Source: an uncultured Devosia sp.
Lineage (GTDB): Bacteria > Pseudomonadota > Alphaproteobacteria > Rhizobiales > Devosiaceae
Assembly: GCA_946480655.1 (NCBI GenBank)
Contig: CAMLKN010000170.1
Coordinates: forward strand, 1-5,425
Length of the DNA stretch: 5,425 nucleotides
Direction of reading: 5' to 3'
The translations under genes were made by a program, and so were the position numbers. Position 1 is the stretch's first letter. Every line of letters starts with the position of its first letter. This document shows, in pieces, positions 1 through 5,425 of the stretch. The notes under the pieces are model-generated. The model was not told where the DNA came from and did not search any database. It saw nothing but the letters and a program-made list of their open reading frames with translations.

Positions 1-708
<708 letters not shown>

Positions 709-769
709 CGGCGGCGCAATGTAACCTGTCGCTAAGGTGGTCATGGTAGCCCACTCGGGGAGGGCCACC

Positions 770-1111
770 ATGCTCAACGCGCTCAAGACCAATCTCAGCG
801 AGTTCCTGCACCTGAGCAAGGATGCGCTCCATATTCATCTGGGGCTGGCGATCTATCTGGTCGTCTTGCTGACTTTGGCGCGGGGGCGCCGGCTCTGGCT
901 CCCCTGGGCTACCGTGCTTGCGTTTGAGCTTGTCAACGAAGCCGTCGACATCTTCCATCATGGGCCGTCCACGTCTGAACTGGGTGGTTCGGTAAAAGAC
1001 ATCGTCAACACCATGCTCTGGCCGACTGTGCTGCTGGTCGGGACCCACATGCTGCTCCGCCGCGTTCATCGGATCAATGGCGCGAGCGGAGCAGTTGCCT
1101 CGGAGGATTGA
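770..1111 (+). CDS. Small uncharacterised membrane protein (113 aa)
   Basis: I do not recognise the family with certainty. The ATG at 770 is preferred because GGGGAG at 757-762 sits 7 bases upstream; in-frame GTG (737) and ATG (743) starts lack a convincing ribosome site. The 113-residue product has an amphipathic, His-containing N-terminus and then hydrophobic segments near residues 24-37, 43-59 and 78-96, so about three membrane helices. The conserved-looking ELVNEAVDIFHH stretch (residues 53-64), followed by a GG turn and DIVNTMLWP (77-85), faintly recalls the VanZ-like layout of an acidic helix end followed by D-N-x-x in the next helix, but this is only a resemblance. It starts 61 bp after the ATPase stop on the same strand, so co-transcription is possible. 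Its stop is 2 bp from the stop of the convergent oxidase gene. Reality as a gene is supported by the ribosome site, the strand and the membrane pattern. A role in copper handling is suggested only by position. Confidence 0.75.
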   Translation: MLNALKTNLSEFLHLSKDALHIHLGLAIYLVVLLTLARGRRLWLPWATVLAFELVNEAVDIFHHGPSTSELGGSVKDIVNTMLWPTVLLVGTHMLLRRVHRINGASGAVASED

Positions 1112-1113
1112 CG

Positions 1114-2577
1114 TCAGCCGTAAACCACCTCGGTCATCATGCCCGTGGCCATGTGATAGAGGTTGTGGCAGTGGAACAGCCAGCGCCCGGGATTGTCGGC
1201 GTCGAAGCTGATGCCCACTGTCGCCATCGGCGGCACCAGGATCGTGTCGCGGACGGCGCCGTTCAAGGCCCGGCCGTTGAGGGACGTGACCTGGAAATGA
1301 TGTCCATGCAGATGCATGGGGTGGGCCATCATCGAATGGTTCATGATCTCCAGCGTCACCCTTTCGCCCTCAGTCACCGTCAGCGGGCGACGATTGGGCC
1401 AAGGGGCACTGTCCAGGTTCCAGGCATAGGGTGCCATTGACCCCATGATCATGGTCTGGATCGCGCGGTCGGCTGCCCTTGTCGCAAGAGGATGGCGCGA
1501 GACCAGCTTTTCTTCCAGGGACAGATCGACCGGGACCTCGACCTGCTCCGCCATCCGCGGAATTTGCGGGACCTCGGCACCATTGACCGCGATGATGACA
1601 CCCGTGCGATCCGCAAGACCCTCGACCTGGGCCAGAACCGGAACCACGGACCTGCCCTTCATGTCGATCATCAAGTCGAGTCGTTGGGCAGGAGTCATCG
1701 GGAAACGGTTGCCTGTGATCGGTTCGACCTCATTCCCGTCTACGGCCAGCACGGTCGCTTCGGCTGCGCCCAGATTGATCCAGAAGGCGCTCGACGTTGC
1801 TCCATTGATCAGGCGCAGCCTGACCCTGCCATCGGGCTCAGTCCAGATGATCTGCGGATCATCAAGTGTGCGATCATTGGCCAGAAATGCGTCATAGGCG
1901 ACGTCGTTAAGGTCCATGGACATCATCCCATGGTCCATGCCGCCCATCATCATGCCTTCACCCATGGACATGCCACCGCCTGAGGACATCTCCCCACCGG
2001 TCATATTGTGCATGTCGTGGCCCCCGGCCTGTCCGCCTGTCAATTCGGCCAAAATTTCATCGGGGCTACGGAACGAAAAATCGTGCAACAGGACTGTTTC
2101 ATCCTGCAGGTCCGCCGCCTCATCCTCGGCGGTATAGACGACGAGCGGCGCGGCGAGCAGAGACTGTTCCTGCAGCCCGTGATGGGAGTGCATCCAATGC
2201 GTCCCGCTTCGCGCCGGAAAGTCGAAGGACCGTATTTCGCCGGCTGCCAATGGCGAGACATAGCCCGTGTCGGAGACCCCGTCCTGTGCAGGATCGGGAA
2301 CCTGTCCATGCCAGTGGATGATGGTTTCGGTTCCGATCTGGTTTTCGAGATCAACGACAAAGCGTTCGCCGGCAGGCAGGAAGAGACCTTGCCTTCCATC
2401 CTGGGCGCGGATGCCGAAAACATTGGCCGGTTTGCCCAGAACGTCGATGACACGACGCTCGGCAACCAGTGTGCGGGCAGATGGCTGTTGCGCCAGTGTG
2501 AAACGCGGCAAGGCAACGCTGCCGGCAAGGGAAAGTGAGGCGCCCAGAAAGGCGCGACGGGAGAGCTGTGTGCTCAT
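1114..2577 (-). CDS. Tat-exported multicopper oxidase (CueO/CopA-oxidase type, Met-rich)
   Basis: This periplasmic multicopper oxidase of 487 residues probably oxidises Cu(I) to Cu(II) while reducing O2 to water. The N-terminus has a twin-arginine leader (SRRAFLGASL at 6-15, then a hydrophobic stretch and a likely cut near ALPRFTLAQ, 22-30), so it should be exported folded. All four copper-ligand motifs are present: HWHG (88-91), HWMHSHHG (127-134), HPMHLHG (419-425) and HCH (469-471) with Cys470, His475 and axial Met480 completing the type 1 site. Residues 187-221 form a Met/His-rich insert with 12 Met and 3 His, early in the second cupredoxin domain, a likely Cu(I)-binding loop. It is shorter than PcoA-type oxidases (about 600 aa) and close to CueO in length (about 516 aa). 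GGAG (2585-2588 on the plus strand as ctcc) lies 7 bases before the ATG. It is last in a four-gene minus-strand run, 54 bp after the small His/Cys gene, and its ribosome site lies in a predicted RNA stem. Laccase-like activity on other substrates cannot be excluded. Confidence 0.96.
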   Translation of the reverse strand: MSTQLSRRAFLGASLSLAGSVALPRFTLAQQPSARTLVAERRVIDVLGKPANVFGIRAQDGRQGLFLPAGERFVVDLENQIGTETIIHWHGQVPDPAQDGVSDTGYVSPLAAGEIRSFDFPARSGTHWMHSHHGLQEQSLLAAPLVVYTAEDEAADLQDETVLLHDFSFRSPDEILAELTGGQAGGHDMHNMTGGEMSSGGGMSMGEGMMMGGMDHGMMSMDLNDVAYDAFLANDRTLDDPQIIWTEPDGRVRLRLINGATSSAFWINLGAAEATVLAVDGNEVEPITGNRFPMTPAQRLDLMIDMKGRSVVPVLAQVEGLADRTGVIIAVNGAEVPQIPRMAEQVEVPVDLSLEEKLVSRHPLATRAADRAIQTMIMGSMAPYAWNLDSAPWPNRRPLTVTEGERVTLEIMNHSMMAHPMHLHGHHFQVTSLNGRALNGAVRDTILVPPMATVGISFDADNPGRWLFHCHNLYHMATGMMTEVVYG

Positions 2578-2579
2578 GA

Positions 2580-2641
2580 GAATGCTCCAATATCTGAAGG
2601 GACCGGGGCGGCTTCATAGCCGCATTCAACCTCAGATATGG
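2580..2641 (-). promoter_or_regulatory. Intercistronic RNA stem covering the oxidase ribosome-binding site
   Basis: Read on the minus-strand transcript, CCATATCTGA (2641-2632) can pair with TCAGATATTGG (2597-2587), giving a 10-bp stem with one bulged base. The 5' arm holds the last two sense codons (CAT ATC) and the TGA stop of the small His/Cys gene. The 3' arm ends in the GG of the oxidase Shine-Dalgarno GGAG (2588-2585). Inside the loop is a second perfect hairpin, GCGGCT-ATGA-AGCCGC (2623-2608). A third repeat, GAATGC (2627-2622) with GCATTC (2585-2580), crosses the outer stem and would also cover the ribosome site. There is no T run after the inner hairpin, so it is not an obvious terminator. 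A ribosome finishing the upstream gene would melt the outer stem and expose the oxidase start, which fits translational coupling. The repeats are seen directly; the function is inferred. Confidence 0.5.
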
Positions 2642-2973
2642 ATGGGCGGTCGGAGCAGGCTGGAGCGCCAGGCGGCAGACCCTTGTGCTGCAGGCAAGGG
2701 TTCTGGCGCCATATGGGCTTCCACTTCACCTGTTGACACGATGGTCAGCGGCAAGCCCAGGCAGGATGGGCAGGCCTGCTGAATGCAGCTATCGGGACCT
2801 GGCGCCTGGTCCTGCCCCGCGCTCTTTGTTTCGTGCCCATGGTGTCCACAGGGCTCGGAAACAGCGGCCTGGGCGTGATGCGCGGGAGCATGCGCGGACG
2901 CAGCCATGGCCATGGAGGCGTTGATCGTCAACGCCATCAACAAGGCCAGGACTGTCCGAACAAGACCGCTCAT
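2632..2973 (-). CDS. Small exported His/Cys-rich protein, possibly DUF2946-like
   Basis: The product has 113 residues from the ATG at 2973. The first 25-29 residues look like a Sec signal peptide: Met, one Arg, the hydrophobic run VLALLMALTI, then small residues AMAASAHA. The mature part has potential metal ligands: CGHHGH at 42-47, CIQQACPSC at 63-71 (Cys63, Cys68, Cys71) and further His at 32, 33, 87 and 112. The CPxC-type motif, the short length and a C-terminal RPP recall DUF2946-like proteins found in metal loci, but I cannot confirm this by alignment. It lies between the DUF411 gene (20 bp from that stop to the alternative start) and the oxidase (54 bp), so a periplasmic copper-binding or copper-delivery role is a reasonable inference. 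Start choice is uncertain. An in-frame TTG at 3003 would add MTSELIKKFS before the signal peptide; neither start has a strong ribosome site, and the ATG is preferred because it gives a compact signal peptide. Confidence 0.82.
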   Translation of the reverse strand: MSGLVRTVLALLMALTINASMAMAASAHAPAHHAQAAVSEPCGHHGHETKSAGQDQAPGPDSCIQQACPSCLGLPLTIVSTGEVEAHMAPEPLPAAQGSAAWRSSLLRPPIHI

Positions 2974-3023
2974 GGAAAACTTTTTGATCAATTCCGAAGT
3001 CAAGGGACTGCCATATGGCAGGC

Positions 3024-3509
3024 TTAAGTGATCACGCGGTCGGGGCCAATAAACCGCATGTAAACGTAATCGCCCTGTCCATCAAATGCCACGACGTCGT
3101 AGGCATCGAGCGTGCCGCCTCCGGGCCCCTCCATGCCGGGAGAGCCGATTGGCATGCCCGCAACAGCTAGTCCTGAGATCTGTGGGCGCTCCTCAAGCAA
3201 CGCCAAGAGGGCCTCGGCGGGCACGTGACCCTCAACAACATATCCCTCGATTGTCGCCGTGTGGCATGAACGAAGCTCGGCTGGGACTCCGAGATTGTCC
3301 TTAACGGCTTCCATCTCTTCGATCTCTTCTACGTCAACCGCAAATCCGGCTTGCTCAAGGTGGCGCGCCCAACCGGTGCAACAACCACACCAGGGATCTT
3401 TCTTGATCGAGATTGCCGGGCTTTCGTCTTGCGCCAGCGCCGGCCCCAGCAAGGTCGCGCCCGCGAGGCTCACGGCTCCAATGGCAAAAGTACGTCGGGT
3501 GATCAGCAT
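3024..3509 (-). CDS. DUF411 (CopG-type) periplasmic copper-binding protein
   Basis: This 161-residue protein of the DUF411 family includes CopG, a thioredoxin-fold periplasmic protein of copper-resistance loci that binds a copper cluster through cysteines. The leader carries a twin arginine (TRRTFAIGAV, 4-13), a hydrophobic stretch and an ALAQ cut site near residue 27, suggesting Tat export. The mature domain shows the family signature: KDPWCGCCTGW (37-47, the CxCC motif with Cys41, Cys43 and Cys44), then LRSCHT (79-84, Cys82 and His83), EGYVVEGHVPAE (88-99) and the closing AGMPIGSPGME (117-127). All four expected cysteines are present and the length is normal for the family. AAAGG (3516-3520 read on the minus strand) precedes the ATG by 6 bases. 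It sits 120 bp downstream of copZ on the same strand with no clear terminator between them, so read-through from the copZ promoter is likely. The family assignment is firm; the exact role (copper storage, redox change or delivery to the oxidase) is not shown by the sequence. Confidence 0.94.
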   Translation of the reverse strand: MLITRRTFAIGAVSLAGATLLGPALAQDESPAISIKKDPWCGCCTGWARHLEQAGFAVDVEEIEEMEAVKDNLGVPAELRSCHTATIEGYVVEGHVPAEALLALLEERPQISGLAVAGMPIGSPGMEGPGGGTLDAYDVVAFDGQGDYVYMRFIGPDRVIT

Positions 3510-3629
3510 GGGGAGCCTTTGAATCCAAGAAAACCGTTCAAATCATGCGCTGTCATTCTGTCCGCGTGATGGCAAGCCGGACAAGGCGACCATAAGACCG
3601 CTTTGCCCGACCGCATTGATCTGGCGCAA

Positions 3630-3830
3630 TCAGGCGGCCAGCGTGCCGGAGTATCCCGCCAGCTTGATGGCATCGGCGATGTCCTGCGCGGGGCGGGCCG
3701 TTTCCACCTGCACCTTGCGGGCGGCGACGTCGATCTTGATTTCGCAAGTCGGGTCCGTGCTTTTGACGGCCTTTTCGATGGTCGAAGCGCAATGGCCGCA
3801 GGTCATGTCGGTGACAGTAAAGTTGTACAT
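3630..3830 (-). CDS. copZ: CopZ-like copper chaperone (single heavy-metal-associated domain)
   Basis: This 66-residue cytoplasmic protein consists of one HMA (ferredoxin-like beta-alpha-beta-beta-alpha-beta) domain. The Cu(I)-binding loop is DMTCGHC (8-14) with Cys11 and Cys14. The His before the second Cys, as in many CopZ proteins, differs from the CASC loops of the neighbouring ATPase. The domain ends with the usual AGYSGTL (58-64), where Tyr60 sits in the loop near the metal site. A strong ribosome site AAAGGA (3837-3842, minus strand) lies 6 bases before the ATG. It is the first gene of the minus-strand run and is divergent from copA, each with its own MerR-type promoter. The family role is to bind cytoplasmic Cu(I) and pass it to the HMA domains or transport site of CopA; the adjacency to copA supports this. 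It could also be called a generic heavy-metal-binding protein, but a mercury role is unlikely in this setting. Confidence 0.94.
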   Translation of the reverse strand: MYNFTVTDMTCGHCASTIEKAVKSTDPTCEIKIDVAARKVQVETARPAQDIADAIKLAGYSGTLAA

Positions 3831-3860
3831 GTCGTGTCCTTTCTGGTTGAGACACGATGG

Positions 3861-3891
3861 AAGATGGTTCTTCCCACGGTGGGAGGGTCAA
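3861..3891 (-). promoter_or_regulatory. CueR/HmrR-type (MerR family) promoter of copZ
   Basis: Read on the minus strand, TTGACC (3891-3886) is the -35 element. A 19-bp spacer (3885-3867) follows, and CATCTT (3866-3861) occupies the -10 position (3 of 6 consensus bases). The spacer contains the perfect 13-bp dyad TCCCACCGTGGGA (3884-3872). An overlong spacer with a central dyad is the hallmark of MerR-family activators, which untwist the DNA so that RNA polymerase can use it. The pattern CTTGACC...CC...GGAAG is that of CueR/HmrR copper operators. The presumed -10 ends 30 bp before the copZ ATG. The elements are seen directly; regulator identity and copper response are inferred. Confidence 0.8.
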
Positions 3892-3940
3892 GGCCCGATC
3901 TGCAGATTTTTCAGTTTAGGACTTTTCTCGCAAAAGGCGC

Positions 3941-3971
3941 TTGACCTTACCAACGTTGGAAGCTCCAGATG
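3941..3971 (+). promoter_or_regulatory. CueR/HmrR-type (MerR family) promoter of copA
   Basis: TTGACC (3941-3946) is followed by a 19-bp spacer and CAGATG (3966-3971), a poor -10 match as is common for activator-dependent promoters. The spacer contains the perfect 10-bp palindrome CCAACGTTGG (3950-3959) flanked by ACCTTA on the left and AAGCT on the right, giving the ACCTT...AAGCT layout of CueR/HmrR operators. The -10 ends 30 bp before the copA ATG. From the base before -35, 22 of 28 bases match the copZ promoter in the other direction, so the same regulator probably serves both. The exact -10 could be shifted by one base (18-bp spacer, CCAGAT). Confidence 0.83.
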
Positions 3972-4001
3972 GAATGGCAGTCGAAATGAAAGGACTGCAA
4001 A

Positions 4002-5425
4002 ATGTCTACGGACACCATCTCTTCCGGATCCAGTTTCGAGTTCCCCATTGAAGGCATGACCTGTGCCTCCTGCGTGCTGCGCGTGGAAAAGGCTATTGCC
4101 GCCGTCCCCGGTACGATCAAGGCCATTGTCAACCTGGCCACCGAGCGGGCGAGTGTCGAAACAGATGGGTCGGTGCAACCGAGCGCCATCATCGCCGCCA
4201 TCAACTCGGCCGGTTATGAAACCAGCGTCGAAAGCTTCGAACTCGAAATTGAGGGCATGACCTGCGCTTCGTGCGTCGGGCGCATCGAACGGGCTCTGTC
4301 GGCCGTACCTGGCGTCATCAGTGCCAGTGTCAATCTCGCCACCGAAAAGGCCACCATCAGTGCAACGGGTGGTCTGGTCACGCGCGCCGTGCTTGAAGCG
4401 ACGGTCAAGGAGGCTGGCTATGACGTCCGTCAGGTCGCGTCCGAAGCCGGTGCCGAGCCGGTTCCCGCCGCCGACCGCAAGGCGGCCGAGGCCCGCAAGC
4501 TCAGCTGGGCCTTCGGCCTCTCGGCAGTGTTGACTGCCCCGCTCTTCGTCATGGAAATGGGCTCGCACTTCATTCCGGCGGTGCACATGTTCATCATGAA
4601 CACCATCGGCATGCAGACCAATCACTATCTGCAGTTCATCCTGGCCACCGTCGTCCTGTTTGGGCCTGGCCTTCGTTTTTTCCAGAAGGGTATTCCGGCC
4701 TTGCTGCGCGGCGCCCCGGACATGAACTCGCTCGTCGTCCTGGGCACGTCGGCCGCCTGGGGCTTCTCCGTCGTCTCCACCTTCTTTGGCGGCCTGCTGC
4801 CTGCCGGCACCGCCAATGTCTATTATGAAGCGGCAGCGGTCATCGTGACGCTGATCCTTCTCGGGCGTCTCCTTGAAGCGCGCGCCAAGGGCCGCACCAG
4901 CCAGGCCATCCAGCGCCTCGTCGGCTTGCAGGCCAAGACCGCGCGCGTTGTGCGCGACGGGGCCGTGATTGAACTGCCGCTCGAGGCCGTCCGTGCCGGC
5001 GACCGCATCCAGATTCGCCCCGGCGACAAGGTTCCGGTCGATGGTATCGTGCGGTCTGGTGAGTCCTATGTTGACGAAGCCATGATCACCGGCGAGCCTA
5101 TTCCCGTCCGCAAGGGCGAGGGTGACGAAGTCGTTGGCGGCACGATCAACAAGACCGGCTCCTTCGAATTCGAAGCCACCAAGGTCGGCGCGGACACGCT
5201 TCTGGCGCAGATCATCCGCATGGTCGAGGCCGCCCAGGGCTCCAAGCTGCCCATCCAGGCGCTGGTCGATCGCGTCACCGGGGTCTTTGTCCCAGTCGTC
5301 ATTGCCATCGCTCTGGCCACCTTTGCCGTCTGGTTTGTGTTTGGCCCGTCGCCGCAGCTCACCTTCGCCCTGGTCAATGCCGTTGCCGTGCTGATCATCG
5401 CCTGCCCGTGTGCCATGGGCCTGGC
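4002..5425 (+). CDS. copA: Copper-exporting P1B-type ATPase CopA/ActP, N-terminal part (3' end outside window)
   Basis: This is an inner-membrane Cu(I) export pump. The frame is open from ATG 4002 to the last base, 474 full codons. The start is supported by AAAGGA (3989-3994), 7 bases upstream. Two HMA metal-binding domains come first, at about 12-76 and 79-143, each with GMTCASC (18-24 and 85-91). The membrane part follows: helices near 167-187, 207-223, 242-266 and 272-292, then the actuator domain with the MITGEP motif (361-366, catalytic TGE at 363-365), TM5 near 425-447 and TM6 with the copper-site CPC at 468-470. It ends in CPCAMGLA. The stretch from TM1 to TM3, with [13 protein letters not shown] and [13 protein letters not shown], is typical of rhizobial ActP/CopA. 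The phosphorylation and nucleotide domains lie beyond the window, so completeness cannot be checked. It diverges from copZ and has its own MerR-type promoter. Confidence 0.97.
   Translation, partial: MSTDTISSGSSFEFPIEGMTCASCVLRVEKAIAAVPGTIKAIVNLATERASVETDGSVQPSAIIAAINSAGYETSVESFELEIEGMTCASCVGRIERALSAVPGVISASVNLATEKATISATGGLVTRAVLEATVKEAGYDVRQVASEAGAEPVPAADRKAAEARKLSWAFGLSAVLTAPLFVMEMGSHFIPAVHMFIMNTIGMQTNHYLQFILATVVLFGPGLRFFQKGIPALLRGAPDMNSLVVLGTSAAWGFSVVSTFFGGLLPAGTANVYYEAAAVIVTLILLGRLLEARAKGRTSQAIQRLVGLQAKTARVVRDGAVIELPLEAVRAGDRIQIRPGDKVPVDGIVRSGESYVDEAMITGEPIPVRKGEGDEVVGGTINKTGSFEFEATKVGADTLLAQIIRMVEAAQGSKLPIQALVDRVTGVFVPVVIAIALATFAVWFVFGPSPQLTFALVNAVAVLIIACPCAMGL

Noticed and set aside
721..748. 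GTAACC at 721 as the -35 of an ECF-sigma promoter for the membrane-protein gene.
   Set aside because: No matching -10 element is present at the usual distance, so this is most likely chance.
1492..2538. Plus-strand open frames opposite the oxidase gene, such as 1492-1983 and 2008-2538.
   Set aside because: The minus-strand frame encodes a complete multicopper oxidase with all copper ligands. The opposite frames are side effects of GC-rich codon use.
2608..2623. Rho-independent terminator between the small His/Cys gene and the oxidase.
   Set aside because: The hairpin is good (6 bp, 4-base loop), but the transcript continues with a C/G-rich stretch and no U run.
3553..3589. Possible separate promoter for the DUF411 gene on the minus strand (TTGTCC, 18 bp, CAGAAT) and a GTCCG/CGGAC repeat.
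   Set aside because: The -35 match is weak, the repeat is only 5 bp and could be chance, and there is no MerR-type dyad; read-through from the copZ promoter explains expression more simply.
3888..4625. Long minus-strand open frame (245 codons) opposite the N-terminus of copA, with His/Asp/Gly-rich repeating phrases.
   Set aside because: It is antisense to the two HMA domains of copA. Its apparent repeats mirror the duplicated HMA domains, and it would run through the copA promoter. The product resembles no known protein.

Overview
The window is a copper-handling gene cluster from a GC-rich bacterium. The two Cu(I) P-type ATPases resemble rhizobial ActP/CopA proteins, and the two promoters resemble rhizobial HmrR/CueR-type promoters. 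Together with the Tat-dependent multicopper oxidase, DUF411 protein and CopZ, this suggests an alphaproteobacterium, probably Hyphomicrobiales (Rhizobiales). The genus cannot be fixed from the sequence alone.

Layout. Bases 1-708 (+) are the C-terminal third of a copper-exporting P1B-type ATPase whose start lies before the window. A small uncharacterised membrane protein follows (770-1111, +). It converges, with only 2 bp between stop codons, on a minus-strand run of four genes. In transcription order (right to left) these are a CopZ-like copper chaperone (3630-3830), a DUF411/CopG-type periplasmic copper protein with a Tat-like leader (3024-3509), a small exported His/Cys-rich protein (2632-2973), and a Tat-exported multicopper oxidase (1114-2577). 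A second copper ATPase, CopA/ActP-like with two N-terminal metal-binding domains, diverges from copZ (4002, +) and runs off the right edge. It is open from its ATG to the last base.

Regulation. The 171-bp gap between copZ and copA holds two facing copies of a MerR-family (CueR/HmrR-type) promoter. Each has TTGACC, a long (about 19 bp) spacer carrying a CC..GG dyad, and 30 bp from the presumed -10 to the ATG. From the base before the -35 to the ATG the two modules have the same length (65 bp) and share 22 of the first 28 bases. No regulator gene is inside the window. Between the small His/Cys protein and the oxidase, an RNA stem pairs the end of the upstream gene, including its stop codon, with the Shine-Dalgarno sequence of the oxidase, which suggests translational coupling.

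How the genes may work together (inference). Cytoplasmic Cu(I) activates the MerR-type regulator. CopZ buffers copper and hands it to the ATPases, which export it to the periplasm. There the DUF411 protein and the small His/Cys protein could bind it, and the multicopper oxidase would oxidise Cu(I) to less toxic Cu(II). The cluster is a recognisable copper-resistance locus. Its less described parts are the small exported His/Cys protein, the 113-aa membrane protein, the paired promoter arrangement and the predicted coupling hairpin.
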